Origin: Hyphomicrobiales bacterium
GTDB lineage: Bacteria; Pseudomonadota; Alphaproteobacteria; Rhizobiales; JACESI01
DNA length: 64,000 bases
Assembly (NCBI GenBank): GCA_039989895.1
Contig: JBDXGY010000006.1
Location: forward strand, 310,001-374,000
Reading direction: 5' to 3'
A program made the position numbers and the translations under genes. Position 1 is the first letter of the stretch, and each line of letters starts with the position of its first letter. Below are positions 13,234 to 22,277 of the stretch, piece after piece. The notes beneath the pieces are model-generated. The model was not told the origin of the DNA and did not search any database. It saw only the letters and a list, made by a program, of their open reading frames with translations.

Positions 13234-16098
13234 TTACGCGGCTTCGATGCGGCAAAGCGTACATTTGGTTTCTTGCATCTGCGTTACAGAGTCATAACCA
13301 TACGTTTGTGCCGTGTTGGATGCTTCACCAAGAACATATGGATCCGCTCCTTTTGGATATTTGTCGCGTTGATCAACGCCTTGGAAGTGACCACCAAAGT
13401 GGAATGGCATGAAGGCGACGCCTTTTGCCACACGTTCGGTAACCAGTGCCATGACTTTGACTTTCCCGCCTTCTGGACCATATAGCCAGACTTGCTTGCC
13501 ATCACGAATACCAAGATCATTGGCATCGCTTGTATTAATTTCGACAAACATGTCCTGCTGAAGTTCAGCAAGCCAAGGGTTAGAACGAGACTCTTCACCG
13601 CCACCTTCATATTCAACAAGTCGACCTGAGGTCAAAATTATTGGGAAGTCTTTGGAGAAGTCGTTCTTCTGGATCGACGCATATGCAGTCGGCAAGCGAT
13701 AAGCCTGACGATCTTCATATGTTGGATAGTCTGCAACCAGATCGCGACGGTTTGTGTAGAGTGGCTCACGATGGAGCGGAATTGGATCTGGGAATGTCCA
13801 GACCACGGACCGCGCCTTCGCGTTACCAAACGGTGCACAACCATGCTCGATAGCAACCCGCTGGATGCCGCCTGAAAGGTCGGTTTTCCAGTTGGTTTTC
13901 TCTCCAGCAACAGCATCGATCGCAGCGCGTTCATCTGCTGTCAGGTCACCATCCCAGCCAAGTTTTTGCAACATAGCCATAGTGAACTCTGGATAGCCAT
14001 CCTCAATGCCTGAATCGACGGACCAAGATCCTTCAGCAAGAAGGTTATCGCCATCTTTTTCAACACCAAAACGAGCACGGAAGGTAAGACCACCTTCAGC
14101 AATAGATTTGGATGGATCATAGAGGATTGGTGTGCCTGGGTGACCCATTTCAGCCGTACCCCAACATGGCCATGGCATACCGTAGTATTCGCCATCAACC
14201 GGACCACCAACAGCCTGAAGCGTTGTGCGATCGAATGTATGCTGGTTTGCCATATGCGCACGAAGACGCTCAGGCGACTGTCCTGTGTAACCAATCGTCC
14301 ACATACCCGCATTGATTTCTGCGGTGATGTCTTCAACCAGCGGCTCGTCATTTTCCACTTTGATGTTTTTAAACAACTCATCGGCGAAACCAAATTTCTT
14401 CGCTAATTTATAAGCGATAACGTGGTCAGGCAGAGATTCGAACAATGGATCAAAAACTTTCTCACGCCACTGAATAGAGCGGTTTGAAGCGGTGATAGAA
14501 CCATAAGTTTCGAACTGTGTTGAAGCTGGCAGAAGGTAGATGTTGTCTTTCTTCTCACTCATCACAGCAGACATTGTCGGATAAGGATCAATCACGACGA
14601 GAGCGTCGAGTTTTTCCATGGCTTTCGCCATTTCCGGCAGACGTGTCTGTGAGTTAGGTGCGTGACCCCAGAAAACCATACCGCGAACATTTGTCGGCTG
14701 GTCAATCTTGTCAGCATCTTCGAGTACGCCATCAATCCAGCGAGATACTGGAATACCTTTGCCTTCCATTAGATCTTTGGAAGCAAAACGGCCAAGCAAG
14801 TAGTCGTAGTCTGTGTCCCAAACACGTGCCCAATGTTTCCATGAGCCAGTTTTCAGGCCGTAGTAACCAGGCAATGTGTGTGACAGAACGCCCAAATCAG
14901 TCGCCCCTTGAACATTGTCATGACCACGGAAGATGTTTGTGCCGCCGCCGGCTTTACCCATATTACCAAGAGCCAGCTGCAAGATGCAGTAAGCGCGGGT
15001 GTTGTTATTACCGTTGGTATGCTGAGTACCACCCATACACCAAATCACGGTACCTGGACGGTTTTGCGCCAATGTGCGCGCTACACGATGAAGCTGTGAA
15101 CCTGGAACACCTGTAACACGCTCAACTTCTTCAGGATTCCATTTTTCAACTTCTTCCTTGATTTGATCCATACCCCAAACGCGTTGACGGATGAATTCTT
15201 TATCCTGCCAGTCGTTTTTGAAGATGTGGTGCAAAATACCCCAGATAAGGGCCACGTCCGTACCAGGCCGCATGCGCACATATTCATCAGCGTGTGCAGC
15301 CGTACGCGTGAAGCGTGGGTCACAAACGATGATTGGTGCGTTGTTTTCTTCTTTTGCTTTAAGTAGGTGCAAAAGAGAAACAGGGTGTGCCTCGGCAGGA
15401 TTGCCGCCAATCACGAAAATAGAACGTGAATTATGGATATCATTGTAGGAGTTTGTCATCGCACCATAGCCCCAAGTGTTCGCAACACCTGCAACTGTGG
15501 TTGAGTGACAAATACGAGCCTGGTGGTCGACGTTGTTTGTGCCAAAATAGGCAGCAAACTTACGAACCAGATAGGCTTGTTCATTACTATGCTTAGCAGA
15601 ACCGAGCCAGTAGACAGCATCCGGGCCGCTTTCTGTGCGGATTGAATCGAGTTTGCCACCAACCTCTTCGATGGCGTCATCCCAACTCATGCGTTCCCAT
15701 TTACCGCCGACTAATTTCATCGGATATTTTAAACGGCGTTCGCCGTGAGCGTGTTCACGAACAGAAGCCCCTTTTGCGCAGTGAGCGCCAAGGTTAAATG
15801 GTGAATCAAAGCCCGGCTCTTGGCCGACCCATACACCATCTTCAACTTCAGCAACGACAGTACATCCCACTGAACAGTGACTGCAGATCGATTTTACGAC
15901 CTTTTTGACTGATGCTGATTGTGCTTCCGCCTTTTGAACGGAACCGACCGTAATCGCGCTAGCAGCAGCAATGCCGCCGACAGCGAGACCTGACCGTCTC
16001 AAAAACGCCCGGCGATCTAAGCCGGTGTTTGCCAGTTCTGCAATGGCAGATGACAAACGGGGGCCATTCGCAACCCCACCTGTCTTCTTCCTAAGCAT
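13234..16098 (-). CDS. fdhA: Formate dehydrogenase alpha subunit (Mo/W-bisPGD, Cys form)
   Basis: The catalytic subunit oxidising formate to CO2. Its 954 residues begin with a twin-arginine signal (DRRAFLRRSG, residues 28-37), so the folded enzyme is exported. The N-terminal [4Fe-4S] motif is C72-x2-C75-x3-C79...C107. The metal ligand is Cys197 followed by His198 (RICHST), at the place of Sec196 in E. coli FdnG, so no selenocysteine is needed. Large bis-MGD-binding domains and the C-terminal dinucleotide domain (ILTSGRLVEYEGGG) are present. AGGAGG precedes the ATG. It is cotranscribed with fdhB. The neighbouring TupA suggests tungsten may be used. FdhD and cofactor-synthesis genes are not in the window. 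Confidence 0.95.
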   Translation of the reverse strand: MLRKKTGGVANGPRLSSAIAELANTGLDRRAFLRRSGLAVGGIAAASAITVGSVQKAEAQSASVKKVVKSICSHCSVGCTVVAEVEDGVWVGQEPGFDSPFNLGAHCAKGASVREHAHGERRLKYPMKLVGGKWERMSWDDAIEEVGGKLDSIRTESGPDAVYWLGSAKHSNEQAYLVRKFAAYFGTNNVDHQARICHSTTVAGVANTWGYGAMTNSYNDIHNSRSIFVIGGNPAEAHPVSLLHLLKAKEENNAPIIVCDPRFTRTAAHADEYVRMRPGTDVALIWGILHHIFKNDWQDKEFIRQRVWGMDQIKEEVEKWNPEEVERVTGVPGSQLHRVARTLAQNRPGTVIWCMGGTQHTNGNNNTRAYCILQLALGNMGKAGGGTNIFRGHDNVQGATDLGVLSHTLPGYYGLKTGSWKHWARVWDTDYDYLLGRFASKDLMEGKGIPVSRWIDGVLEDADKIDQPTNVRGMVFWGHAPNSQTRLPEMAKAMEKLDALVVIDPYPTMSAVMSEKKDNIYLLPASTQFETYGSITASNRSIQWREKVFDPLFESLPDHVIAYKLAKKFGFADELFKNIKVENDEPLVEDITAEINAGMWTIGYTGQSPERLRAHMANQHTFDRTTLQAVGGPVDGEYYGMPWPCWGTAEMGHPGTPILYDPSKSIAEGGLTFRARFGVEKDGDNLLAEGSWSVDSGIEDGYPEFTMAMLQKLGWDGDLTADERAAIDAVAGEKTNWKTDLSGGIQRVAIEHGCAPFGNAKARSVVWTFPDPIPLHREPLYTNRRDLVADYPTYEDRQAYRLPTAYASIQKNDFSKDFPIILTSGRLVEYEGGGEESRSNPWLAELQQDMFVEINTSDANDLGIRDGKQVWLYGPEGGKVKVMALVTERVAKGVAFMPFHFGGHFQGVDQRDKYPKGADPYVLGEASNTAQTYGYDSVTQMQETKCTLCRIEAA

Positions 16099-16111
16099 GT
16101 TTCCTCCTAAT

Positions 16112-16129
16112 GGTTCTATTGTTAGAACC
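16112..16129 (-). promoter_or_regulatory. Inverted repeat upstream of fdhA
   Basis: GGTTCT-ATTGTT-AGAACC directly precedes the fdhA ribosome site. It could be a small mRNA hairpin or an operator; the sequence does not decide between these. Confidence 0.35.
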
Positions 16130-16195
16130 GGTTTTCTTGTGTTTCGATATCCAGCCTTTTAAAAGGCCAAACAATAAAGATGCCGCGAATAGTTC

Positions 16196-16387
16196 CTAGA
16201 ACCGCGACAGCTCATATACTTTCTTCACATGATCGCTTTCACGATACCCAGATCCATGGATCTTTGGCTCTTCCGAAGCTTGCGCCGTAGTACCGGTTAC
16301 AGCAGCAGCGCCGCCGACCAGTGTTCCCACACTTGCCATCTTGAGAAAGCTACGACGATCACTCGTCATTTCTTCTTTATGTGCCAT
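16196..16387 (-). CDS. Small formate dehydrogenase-region TAT protein
   Basis: A 63-residue protein with a twin-arginine signal (SDRRSFLKMASVGTLVGG) and an Ala-x-Ala cleavage region (TTAQA), leaving only about 28 mature residues ending VYELSRF. It matches the small 'formate dehydrogenase region TAT target' family found before FDH alpha genes. A GAGGAGG ribosome site lies just before the chosen ATG; an earlier in-frame GTG would overlap that site. It lies between the chaperone gene and fdhA. A role as an export partner or small subunit is inferred. Confidence 0.8.
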   Translation of the reverse strand: MAHKEEMTSDRRSFLKMASVGTLVGGAAAVTGTTAQASEEPKIHGSGYRESDHVKKVYELSRF

Positions 16388-16482
16388 AAGCACCTCCTCT
16401 ATTTGATGCCGTTTTGTTCATTTTCGGTTTCGTTCAAAACCGAGATAAGGTCTGCATCTACCTCATCAATCCAAAAACAGCC

Positions 16483-17097
16483 TCACTCCATAGAGAAGGC
16501 TGCTTTTTCGATCTCCATAAATAATTGACCAATTCTCCCAACTGGCCTGTAAAACTGTGCGGTTTCCGCTTTTTCTAAATCTTTGAAGAAATGCGGAGCC
16601 CATGACGCGATATGTTGTTCGAAAAATTCTTTTTGTGTTTTGTCGTCAACGACGCCAGCAAAATTGCCTTCAATAAGGCCTGCCATCATTTCCATCAGCG
16701 AACCGATGTTATCTTCTGGCTCTTTCACGTCATCAGAGCGCTTGATATTCAGTTCACGCATAGCTTTGCGCAATTTGGCGAGCGGTTTTTCGTTCAAAAA
16801 GCCAGTTAGATAATAAGAACCATAGGGAACAAGCTCACCACGCCCCATTCCAATGAATAAATCACTGTACTCGCGGCAGATGGATTTTTTGTTGTGCTTA
16901 TCGGTTTGTGCGGCCAAAGATTGGAAGGCTTTGCCAAGCTCACTATCATCACCCTGCAAACCACGAACAACAGAAATAATTTCTGTTGAAGGCTCGCGAG
17001 CCAAGAGATGCCCTAGCAACGTGTATAACTGCGCGCGCAGTTTATCTTCGTCGCTCACGTTTTTCCGCTCATGGGCCATGGCTGCATTAGTCTGCAT
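16483..17097 (-). CDS. TorD/DmsD-family redox enzyme chaperone
   Basis: A 204-residue all-helical cytoplasmic chaperone of the TorD family, recognisable by YSDLFIGMGRGELVPYGSYYLTG in the middle (quoted in part: GRGELVPYGSYYLTG) and the late EQHIASWAPHFFKDLEKA segment. Proteins of this kind bind twin-arginine signals of molybdoenzymes and hold them back until the cofactor is inserted. As the first gene of the FDH operon, its client is most likely FdhA. GGTGGAGG precedes the ATG. The divergent region upstream holds the candidate control site of the operon. Confidence 0.85.
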   Translation of the reverse strand: MQTNAAMAHERKNVSDEDKLRAQLYTLLGHLLAREPSTEIISVVRGLQGDDSELGKAFQSLAAQTDKHNKKSICREYSDLFIGMGRGELVPYGSYYLTGFLNEKPLAKLRKAMRELNIKRSDDVKEPEDNIGSLMEMMAGLIEGNFAGVVDDKTQKEFFEQHIASWAPHFFKDLEKAETAQFYRPVGRIGQLFMEIEKAAFSME

Positions 17098-17408
17098 TAT
17101 TTAAATTCCTCCACCTAATAGAACATCATATTTTACCAATAGATGCAATTGATAGGGGTGATTATACATTTATATTAAATCTATATAAAACAATAGCTTA
17201 CCAAAAGTGAATGCAATATGCATTTATTTTAATCAAAAAAATATATTAAATTTTCAGTGTGCGTTGCAGCATTTTCTTTGTGCGTCGCAACTTTGTTGAG
17301 GCGCTAATTACTTATTGAAATTTTGATGGTTGACTATTGGGCTTGCGCTACGGAACGTAACGGGCCATGCATTGGTGAGCCTAAAGTAAGCGAGAGGAGA
17401 TTTGATGT
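17098..17408. promoter_or_regulatory. Divergent AT-rich control region with 21-bp-spaced direct repeats
   Basis: A 311-bp gene-free stretch between the FDH operon and the threonine aldolase gene. An 11-bp motif TGTGCGTyGCA occurs twice on the same strand (17258-17268 and 17279-17289) with a period of 21 bp, about two helical turns. The second copy contains the palindrome TGCG-T-CGCA. The rest is AT-rich and probably holds both promoters. No further gene was found. Confidence 0.4.
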
Positions 17409-18461
17409 ATGTACAGCAGTAAATCATATAAAACTGATGAAAGCGTCATTGATTTTCGAAGCGATACTGTGACGCGCCCGTCAAGTGAGATGCGTAAAAT
17501 GATGGCATCTGCTGTCGTGGGCGATGACGTATATCGTGATGACCCGACCGTAAATACGCTTGAGGAAAGGGTGGCTGAACTTCTTGGAAAAGAAGCTGGG
17601 CTTTTTGTCGTCTCGGGGACGCAAAGTAATCTCATAGCTCTTCTGACGCATTGTGGTCGGGGTGAAGAATATATCAGCGGTGATGCCTATCATATTGCGC
17701 GTTATGAAGCGCAGGGAGCAGCAGTTTTAGGTGGTATTGCGCCTTTTCATTTGCCAGTTGATGAGCGCGGTGGCTTGAGCGCTGAAGCGGTCAAAGGAGC
17801 CATCAAGGAAGACGACCCGCATTATGCTATTACCCGCACAATTTGTTTTGAAAATACAGTCTATGGTCGTGTGCAAGATCAAGCGGGCATTGATGAGATT
17901 GCTGCTCTTGCTCATGCACACGAATTAAATACGCATCTCGATGGTGCAAGATTGATGAATGCGGCCGTTAAATCCAATCAAAAGGCAAGCAGTCTAGTTG
18001 AAAGCGTTGATACGGTTTCCTTGTGTTTATCCAAAGGCTTAGGGGCACCCATTGGTTCTGTTCTAACCGGTCCACAGGATTTTATAGAACGCGCACGACG
18101 CAACAGAAAATTACTAGGTGGTGGCATGCGCCAAGTAGGTGTTTTGGCAGCATGTGGCCTTTATGCATTGGACAACAATATTGAGCGTCTTGCCGAAGAT
18201 CATCGGCGTGCTACTGACCTTGCAGATGTACTCGCACGTTTTGATGCTTTTAAGGTGGAGCGCGATCGCGTGGACACGAATATGGTCTTCGTCAAGCTTG
18301 ATCCAACGCATGTAAAGCCGCTTTATTCTCACTTGCAAAAATCTGGAATTATATTTGGAGCGCCGAAGGAGACAATACGGCTAGTTACACATCTTGATAT
18401 CGATGACGCTGCAATTGAGACGGTTGGCAAAGTAATACGGGAATATTTCCTTGCAATTTGA
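17409..18461 (+). CDS. ltaE: Low-specificity L-threonine aldolase
   Basis: A PLP-dependent fold-type I enzyme splitting L-threonine or allo-threonine into glycine and acetaldehyde. It shows the family N-terminus [18 protein letters not shown], the nucleotide-like loop [10 protein letters not shown], the PLP Asp in THLDGARL, and the PLP Lys near residue 208 in [12 protein letters not shown]. At 350 residues it is typical. A GAGAGGAG ribosome site precedes the ATG. The gene lies 47 bp upstream of the molybdenum hydroxylase genes and may be cotranscribed with them, though a metabolic link is not obvious. Confidence 0.92.
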   Translation: MYSSKSYKTDESVIDFRSDTVTRPSSEMRKMMASAVVGDDVYRDDPTVNTLEERVAELLGKEAGLFVVSGTQSNLIALLTHCGRGEEYISGDAYHIARYEAQGAAVLGGIAPFHLPVDERGGLSAEAVKGAIKEDDPHYAITRTICFENTVYGRVQDQAGIDEIAALAHAHELNTHLDGARLMNAAVKSNQKASSLVESVDTVSLCLSKGLGAPIGSVLTGPQDFIERARRNRKLLGGGMRQVGVLAACGLYALDNNIERLAEDHRRATDLADVLARFDAFKVERDRVDTNMVFVKLDPTHVKPLYSHLQKSGIIFGAPKETIRLVTHLDIDDAAIETVGKVIREYFLAI

Positions 18462-18508
18462 TGTCGCTTTGTTTCAAATTAAAAAAGTCAGAATTTAGGG
18501 AGGAATTG

Positions 18509-18976
18509 ATGACGACTGTTTCGATGAAAGTAAACGGGGAGACACGTTCGGCGAATGTTGAGGATAGAACGTTGCTTGTTCAGTTTTTACGAGAAGATTG
18601 CGAACTGACAGGCACGCATGTTGGCTGCGACACCTCGCAATGTGGTGCTTGTGTTGTGCACGTGGATGGTAAGGCCGTAAAGTCTTGCACCATGCTGGCC
18701 GCTCAAGCCGAAGGCGCTGAGGTGACAACAATCGAAGGTTTAGCCGATGGCGCAGAGTTGCATCCTATGCAGTCAGCCTTCCGTGAGCATCATGGGCTTC
18801 AATGCGGCTATTGCACGCCCGGCATGATAATGGCCGCGGTTGATATGGTGAAAAAACATGGAAGCCCGCTCGATGAAGCGACAATTAGATCAGAGCTTGA
18901 AGGTAATATTTGTCGATGTACTGGTTACCACAATATCGTGAAAGCGATTAAAGCCGCCTCAGAGGCGATGGCGTAA
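18509..18976 (+). CDS. coxS: CoxS-like [2Fe-2S] subunit of molybdenum hydroxylase
   Basis: A 155-residue electron-transfer subunit of the xanthine oxidase/CO dehydrogenase family. The plant-type [2Fe-2S] motif [10 protein letters not shown] and the C-terminal helical-domain motif CGYCTPGM...CRCTGYHNI are both present. I start it at the ATG with GGGAGGA 5 nt upstream; earlier in-frame codons would overlap the region after ltaE. It is the first gene of a coxS-coxL-coxM order. Confidence 0.88.
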   Translation: MTTVSMKVNGETRSANVEDRTLLVQFLREDCELTGTHVGCDTSQCGACVVHVDGKAVKSCTMLAAQAEGAEVTTIEGLADGAELHPMQSAFREHHGLQCGYCTPGMIMAAVDMVKKHGSPLDEATIRSELEGNICRCTGYHNIVKAIKAASEAMA

Positions 18977-19021
18977 CCAGAGATATAATTTTAAAGTCCA
19001 TTCAAATCGGGAGGATGCGAT

Positions 19022-21388
19022 ATGGCAGTTGACGGGATTGGCGCACGTACGTTGCGCAAGGAAGATAAGCGGTTCATTACAGGGCGCGGACAATATACAG
19101 ATGACATCACATTGCCGGGGCAGCTTCATGCAAGCTTTGTACGTTCCCCCCATGCTCATGCGAAAATAAAAAGCATTGATACAAGTGCCGCCAAAGCGAT
19201 GGACGGAGTGATTGATGTTTTGACCGGCGATCAATTGGTCGCTGACGGCATTGGTAATATTATCTGTGGTTGGATGATCCATTCAAAAGATGGCTCGCCT
19301 ATGAACATGGGCGCATGGCCCGCCATGGCACCAGAAACAGTGCGCTTTGTGGGCGAGGCTGTTGCGATTGTCATTGCCAGAACAAAAGAGATATCCAAAA
19401 CGGCGGCAGAAGAAGTGCTGGTTGATTGGGATGTTCTGCCAACGGTTGTCACCACAGCGGACGCCTTGGCTGATGGTGCACCACAGATTCACCCCGAAGC
19501 GGCAAACAATGTGATTTACGATTGGGAAATTGGCGATCAGGCAGCAGCAGATGACGCGATTTCATCGGCAGCGCATGTGACCCGTATGGAAATTACCAAT
19601 AACCGTCTGGTTCCAAACCCGATGGAACCACGCGCGGCCAATGCTTCTTATAATCCGGCTGAAGATCACTATACGCTTTATACAACCAGCCAAAATCCTC
19701 ATGTGGCGCGGCTTGTTTTATCTGCATTTTATAATGTAGCTCCCGAACACAAGCTGCGGGTCATTGCCCCAGATGTTGGCGGTGGTTTCGGCTCTAAGAT
19801 TTATATCTATCCCGAAGAGATTATCTGTCTTTGGGCCAGTATGAAAATTGGTGGCAAGCCAGTGAAATGGACATCGGATCGCACAGAAGCGTTCCTCACA
19901 GATGCCCATGGACGTGATCATGTCTCAACTGCGGAAATGGCTTTTGATGCGAACAATAAGATCACAGGCTTGCGCGTTAAAACAGAGGCAAATCTCGGCG
20001 CTTATATGTCGCTGTTTTCGTCTTCTGTGCCAACCTATCTTTATGCAACGCTGCTTTCCGGCCAATATAACATTCCCAATATCTACGCGAACGTGCTGGC
20101 GCTTTATTCCAATACTGTGCCGGTCGATGCGTATCGCGGGGCAGGGCGTCCTGAGGCGTCTTATTTGCTAGAACGGATGATGGAGACGGCGGCAGGTGAA
20201 CTGGGTGTTGATCCAGCTGACTTGCGCGAGGCGAATTTCATTCAGGAATTCCCGCATCAAACACCTGTCATCATGTGCTATGATGCTGGTGATTTTAATG
20301 CATCCATGACAGCGGCAAAACAAGCCATTGATTATGATGGTTTCGCAGCCCGCAAAGCAGCAAGTGCGGCTAAAGGGAAACTGCGCGGCATTGGCTTTTC
20401 TTGTTACATTGAAGCCTGTGGTATCGCACCGTCAGCAGCCGTTGGCTCGCTCGGTGCAGGCGTCGGTCTTTGGGAAAGCGCGGAAGTGCGCGTTAATCCG
20501 GTCGGCACCATAGAAATACTCACTGGCTCTCACAGTCACGGGCAGGGGCATGAGACGACATTTGCACAAGTTGTGGCAGAGCGTTTTGGTCTTCCCACCG
20601 ACAACATCCAGATTGTTCATGGCGACACTGACAAAGTGCAGTTTGGTATGGGGACCTATGGATCACGTTCTGGTGCTGTTGGCATTTCTGCCATCGTCAA
20701 GGCGCTTGATAAGGTGGAAGCGAAAGCGAAGAAAATCGCCAGCCACCTACTTGAGGCCGATGAAGGCGATATCGTGATTGAAGATGGAGAAGTGAAAGTC
20801 TCTGGCACTGATAAGAAACTTGGCTGGCATGAAGTCTGTCTTGGCGCTTATACGGCTCACAATCTGCCTGAGGGCATGGAGCCGGGCCTGAAGGAAGGGG
20901 CATTTTATGACCCAACCAATTTCACCTTCCCGGCAGGTACTTATATCTGTGAGGTGGAAGTCGATCCTGAGACAGGTGTGAGCGATATTATAGACTTTGT
21001 CGCAGCTGACGACTTTGGCAAAATCATCAATCCGATGATTGTTGAAGGTCAGGTGCATGGTGGTCTTGCTCAAGGCATCGGACAGGCCCTTCTGGAAGGG
21101 GTCACATATGATGACAGTGGCCAGCTGCAAACAGCTTCTTATATGGATTACTGTATGCCACGCGCAGATGATTTGCCTGATTTTCAGGTATCGCACCACG
21201 AAACACTATCGCCGTCCAATCCACTCGGCATCAAAGGCTGTGGTGAGGCAGGTGCCATTGGTTCTCCGCCTGCGGTCATCAATGCGATCACCAATGCAAT
21301 CGGTAATAATGATTTGAGCATGCCCGCAACCCCACAAAAAGTCTGGAACGCTATTCAGCAAGTGGCAACGCGCGACGCGGCTGAATAA
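19022..21388 (+). CDS. CoxL-like molybdopterin subunit, form II
   Basis: A 788-residue large subunit of the aerobic CO dehydrogenase/xanthine oxidase family binding Mo-MCD cofactor. Motifs include GGGFGSK (cofactor) and a C-terminal [12 protein letters not shown] with the catalytic Glu. The loop near residue 370 reads AYRGAGR, the form II signature, and not the AYRCSFR of true CO dehydrogenase. CO oxidation therefore should not be assumed; an N-heterocycle, aldehyde or purine-like substrate is as likely. No coxDEFG maturation genes are visible nearby. It is preceded by a GGGAGG ribosome site. Confidence 0.88.
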   Translation: MAVDGIGARTLRKEDKRFITGRGQYTDDITLPGQLHASFVRSPHAHAKIKSIDTSAAKAMDGVIDVLTGDQLVADGIGNIICGWMIHSKDGSPMNMGAWPAMAPETVRFVGEAVAIVIARTKEISKTAAEEVLVDWDVLPTVVTTADALADGAPQIHPEAANNVIYDWEIGDQAAADDAISSAAHVTRMEITNNRLVPNPMEPRAANASYNPAEDHYTLYTTSQNPHVARLVLSAFYNVAPEHKLRVIAPDVGGGFGSKIYIYPEEIICLWASMKIGGKPVKWTSDRTEAFLTDAHGRDHVSTAEMAFDANNKITGLRVKTEANLGAYMSLFSSSVPTYLYATLLSGQYNIPNIYANVLALYSNTVPVDAYRGAGRPEASYLLERMMETAAGELGVDPADLREANFIQEFPHQTPVIMCYDAGDFNASMTAAKQAIDYDGFAARKAASAAKGKLRGIGFSCYIEACGIAPSAAVGSLGAGVGLWESAEVRVNPVGTIEILTGSHSHGQGHETTFAQVVAERFGLPTDNIQIVHGDTDKVQFGMGTYGSRSGAVGISAIVKALDKVEAKAKKIASHLLEADEGDIVIEDGEVKVSGTDKKLGWHEVCLGAYTAHNLPEGMEPGLKEGAFYDPTNFTFPAGTYICEVEVDPETGVSDIIDFVAADDFGKIINPMIVEGQVHGGLAQGIGQALLEGVTYDDSGQLQTASYMDYCMPRADDLPDFQVSHHETLSPSNPLGIKGCGEAGAIGSPPAVINAITNAIGNNDLSMPATPQKVWNAIQQVATRDAAE

Positions 21389-21400
21389 GGGAGAGTATCA

Positions 21401-22201
21401 ATGTATGAAACCAAATATCACAAACCCGAAAGTGTCGAAGCTGCCACAAGCGCAATGAATGCGGCGGACGATGGAAAATTTCTCGGTGGCGGACAGACAT
21501 TAATTCCGACAATGAAACAGCGCTTAGCAGCGCCAAGCGATGTCATCAATGTGGGCGCTTTGAGCGAGCTACAGGGCATTTCATCAAATGGAACGGATCT
21601 GACAATCGGCGCAGGCACAACCCATGCGAATGTCGCCAGCTCCTCTGAGGTGCGCGATGCCATTCCAGCATTGGCCGCGCTTGCCGGCGACATTGGCGAC
21701 CCACAGGTGCGCAATATGGGAACATTGGGTGGCTCAGTTGCCAATAATGATCCAGCCGCAGACTATCCAAGCGCTGTGCTTGGTTTGAATGCAACCGTAA
21801 ACACCAGTAAGCGCGCGATTGCCGCCGATGAATTCTTTGATGGTATGTTTGCAACCGCATTGGAAGAAGATGAGATTATTATCTCGATCACATTCCCAAA
21901 GCCAAAGCGGGCTGCTTATTCAAAGTTTGATAATCCTGCATCGCGCTATGCGATCGCTGGTGTCTTTGTTGCTGAACTGAGCGATGGCTCTGTTCGCGTT
22001 GCCGTCACAGGAGCAGGCTCTGATGGAGTTTATCGTGAAAGCGCGATGGAAGCAGCGCTTGCATCAAATTTCTCAAGCAATGCTATAGCGGATATCATGC
22101 CTGATGTAGATGATTTGATGTCAGACATGCACGGTAACGCAGACTACCGCGCGAACATCGTAAACGTGATGGCAAAGCGCGCTGTAGCAAAAGCGGGCTA
22201 G
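21401..22201 (+). CDS. coxM: CoxM-like FAD-binding subunit
   Basis: A 266-residue medium subunit that binds FAD and passes electrons from the molybdenum centre. The FAD motifs GGGQTLIP (near residues 28-35) and IGDPQVRNMGTLGGSVANND are visible. It starts 12 bp after coxL with an AGGGAGAG ribosome site. It completes the three-subunit hydroxylase, and a strong terminator follows. Confidence 0.9.
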   Translation: MYETKYHKPESVEAATSAMNAADDGKFLGGGQTLIPTMKQRLAAPSDVINVGALSELQGISSNGTDLTIGAGTTHANVASSSEVRDAIPALAALAGDIGDPQVRNMGTLGGSVANNDPAADYPSAVLGLNATVNTSKRAIAADEFFDGMFATALEEDEIIISITFPKPKRAAYSKFDNPASRYAIAGVFVAELSDGSVRVAVTGAGSDGVYRESAMEAALASNFSSNAIADIMPDVDDLMSDMHGNADYRANIVNVMAKRAVAKAG

Positions 22202-22230
22202 CGATAAACAAAATATATTTAGAAAAAACA

Positions 22231-22256
22231 AAACCCTGATGTAACTGTCAGGGTTT
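22231..22256. terminator. Bidirectional intrinsic terminator between coxM and shc
   Basis: AAACCCTGA and TCAGGGTTT form a 9-bp stem followed by T-rich DNA on the plus strand and by a TTTTGTTTTTT run on the minus strand. It serves both convergent genes. Confidence 0.85.
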
Positions 22257-22277
22257 TTTATTGAATCACTTGGAGAA

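Noticed and set aside
13234-16098. Selenocysteine formate dehydrogenase
   Set aside because: The frame is uninterrupted and the metal ligand codon encodes Cys197; no in-frame TGA is needed.
18509-22201. True aerobic CO dehydrogenase
   Set aside because: The AYRGAGR loop marks form II, and the maturation genes are absent.
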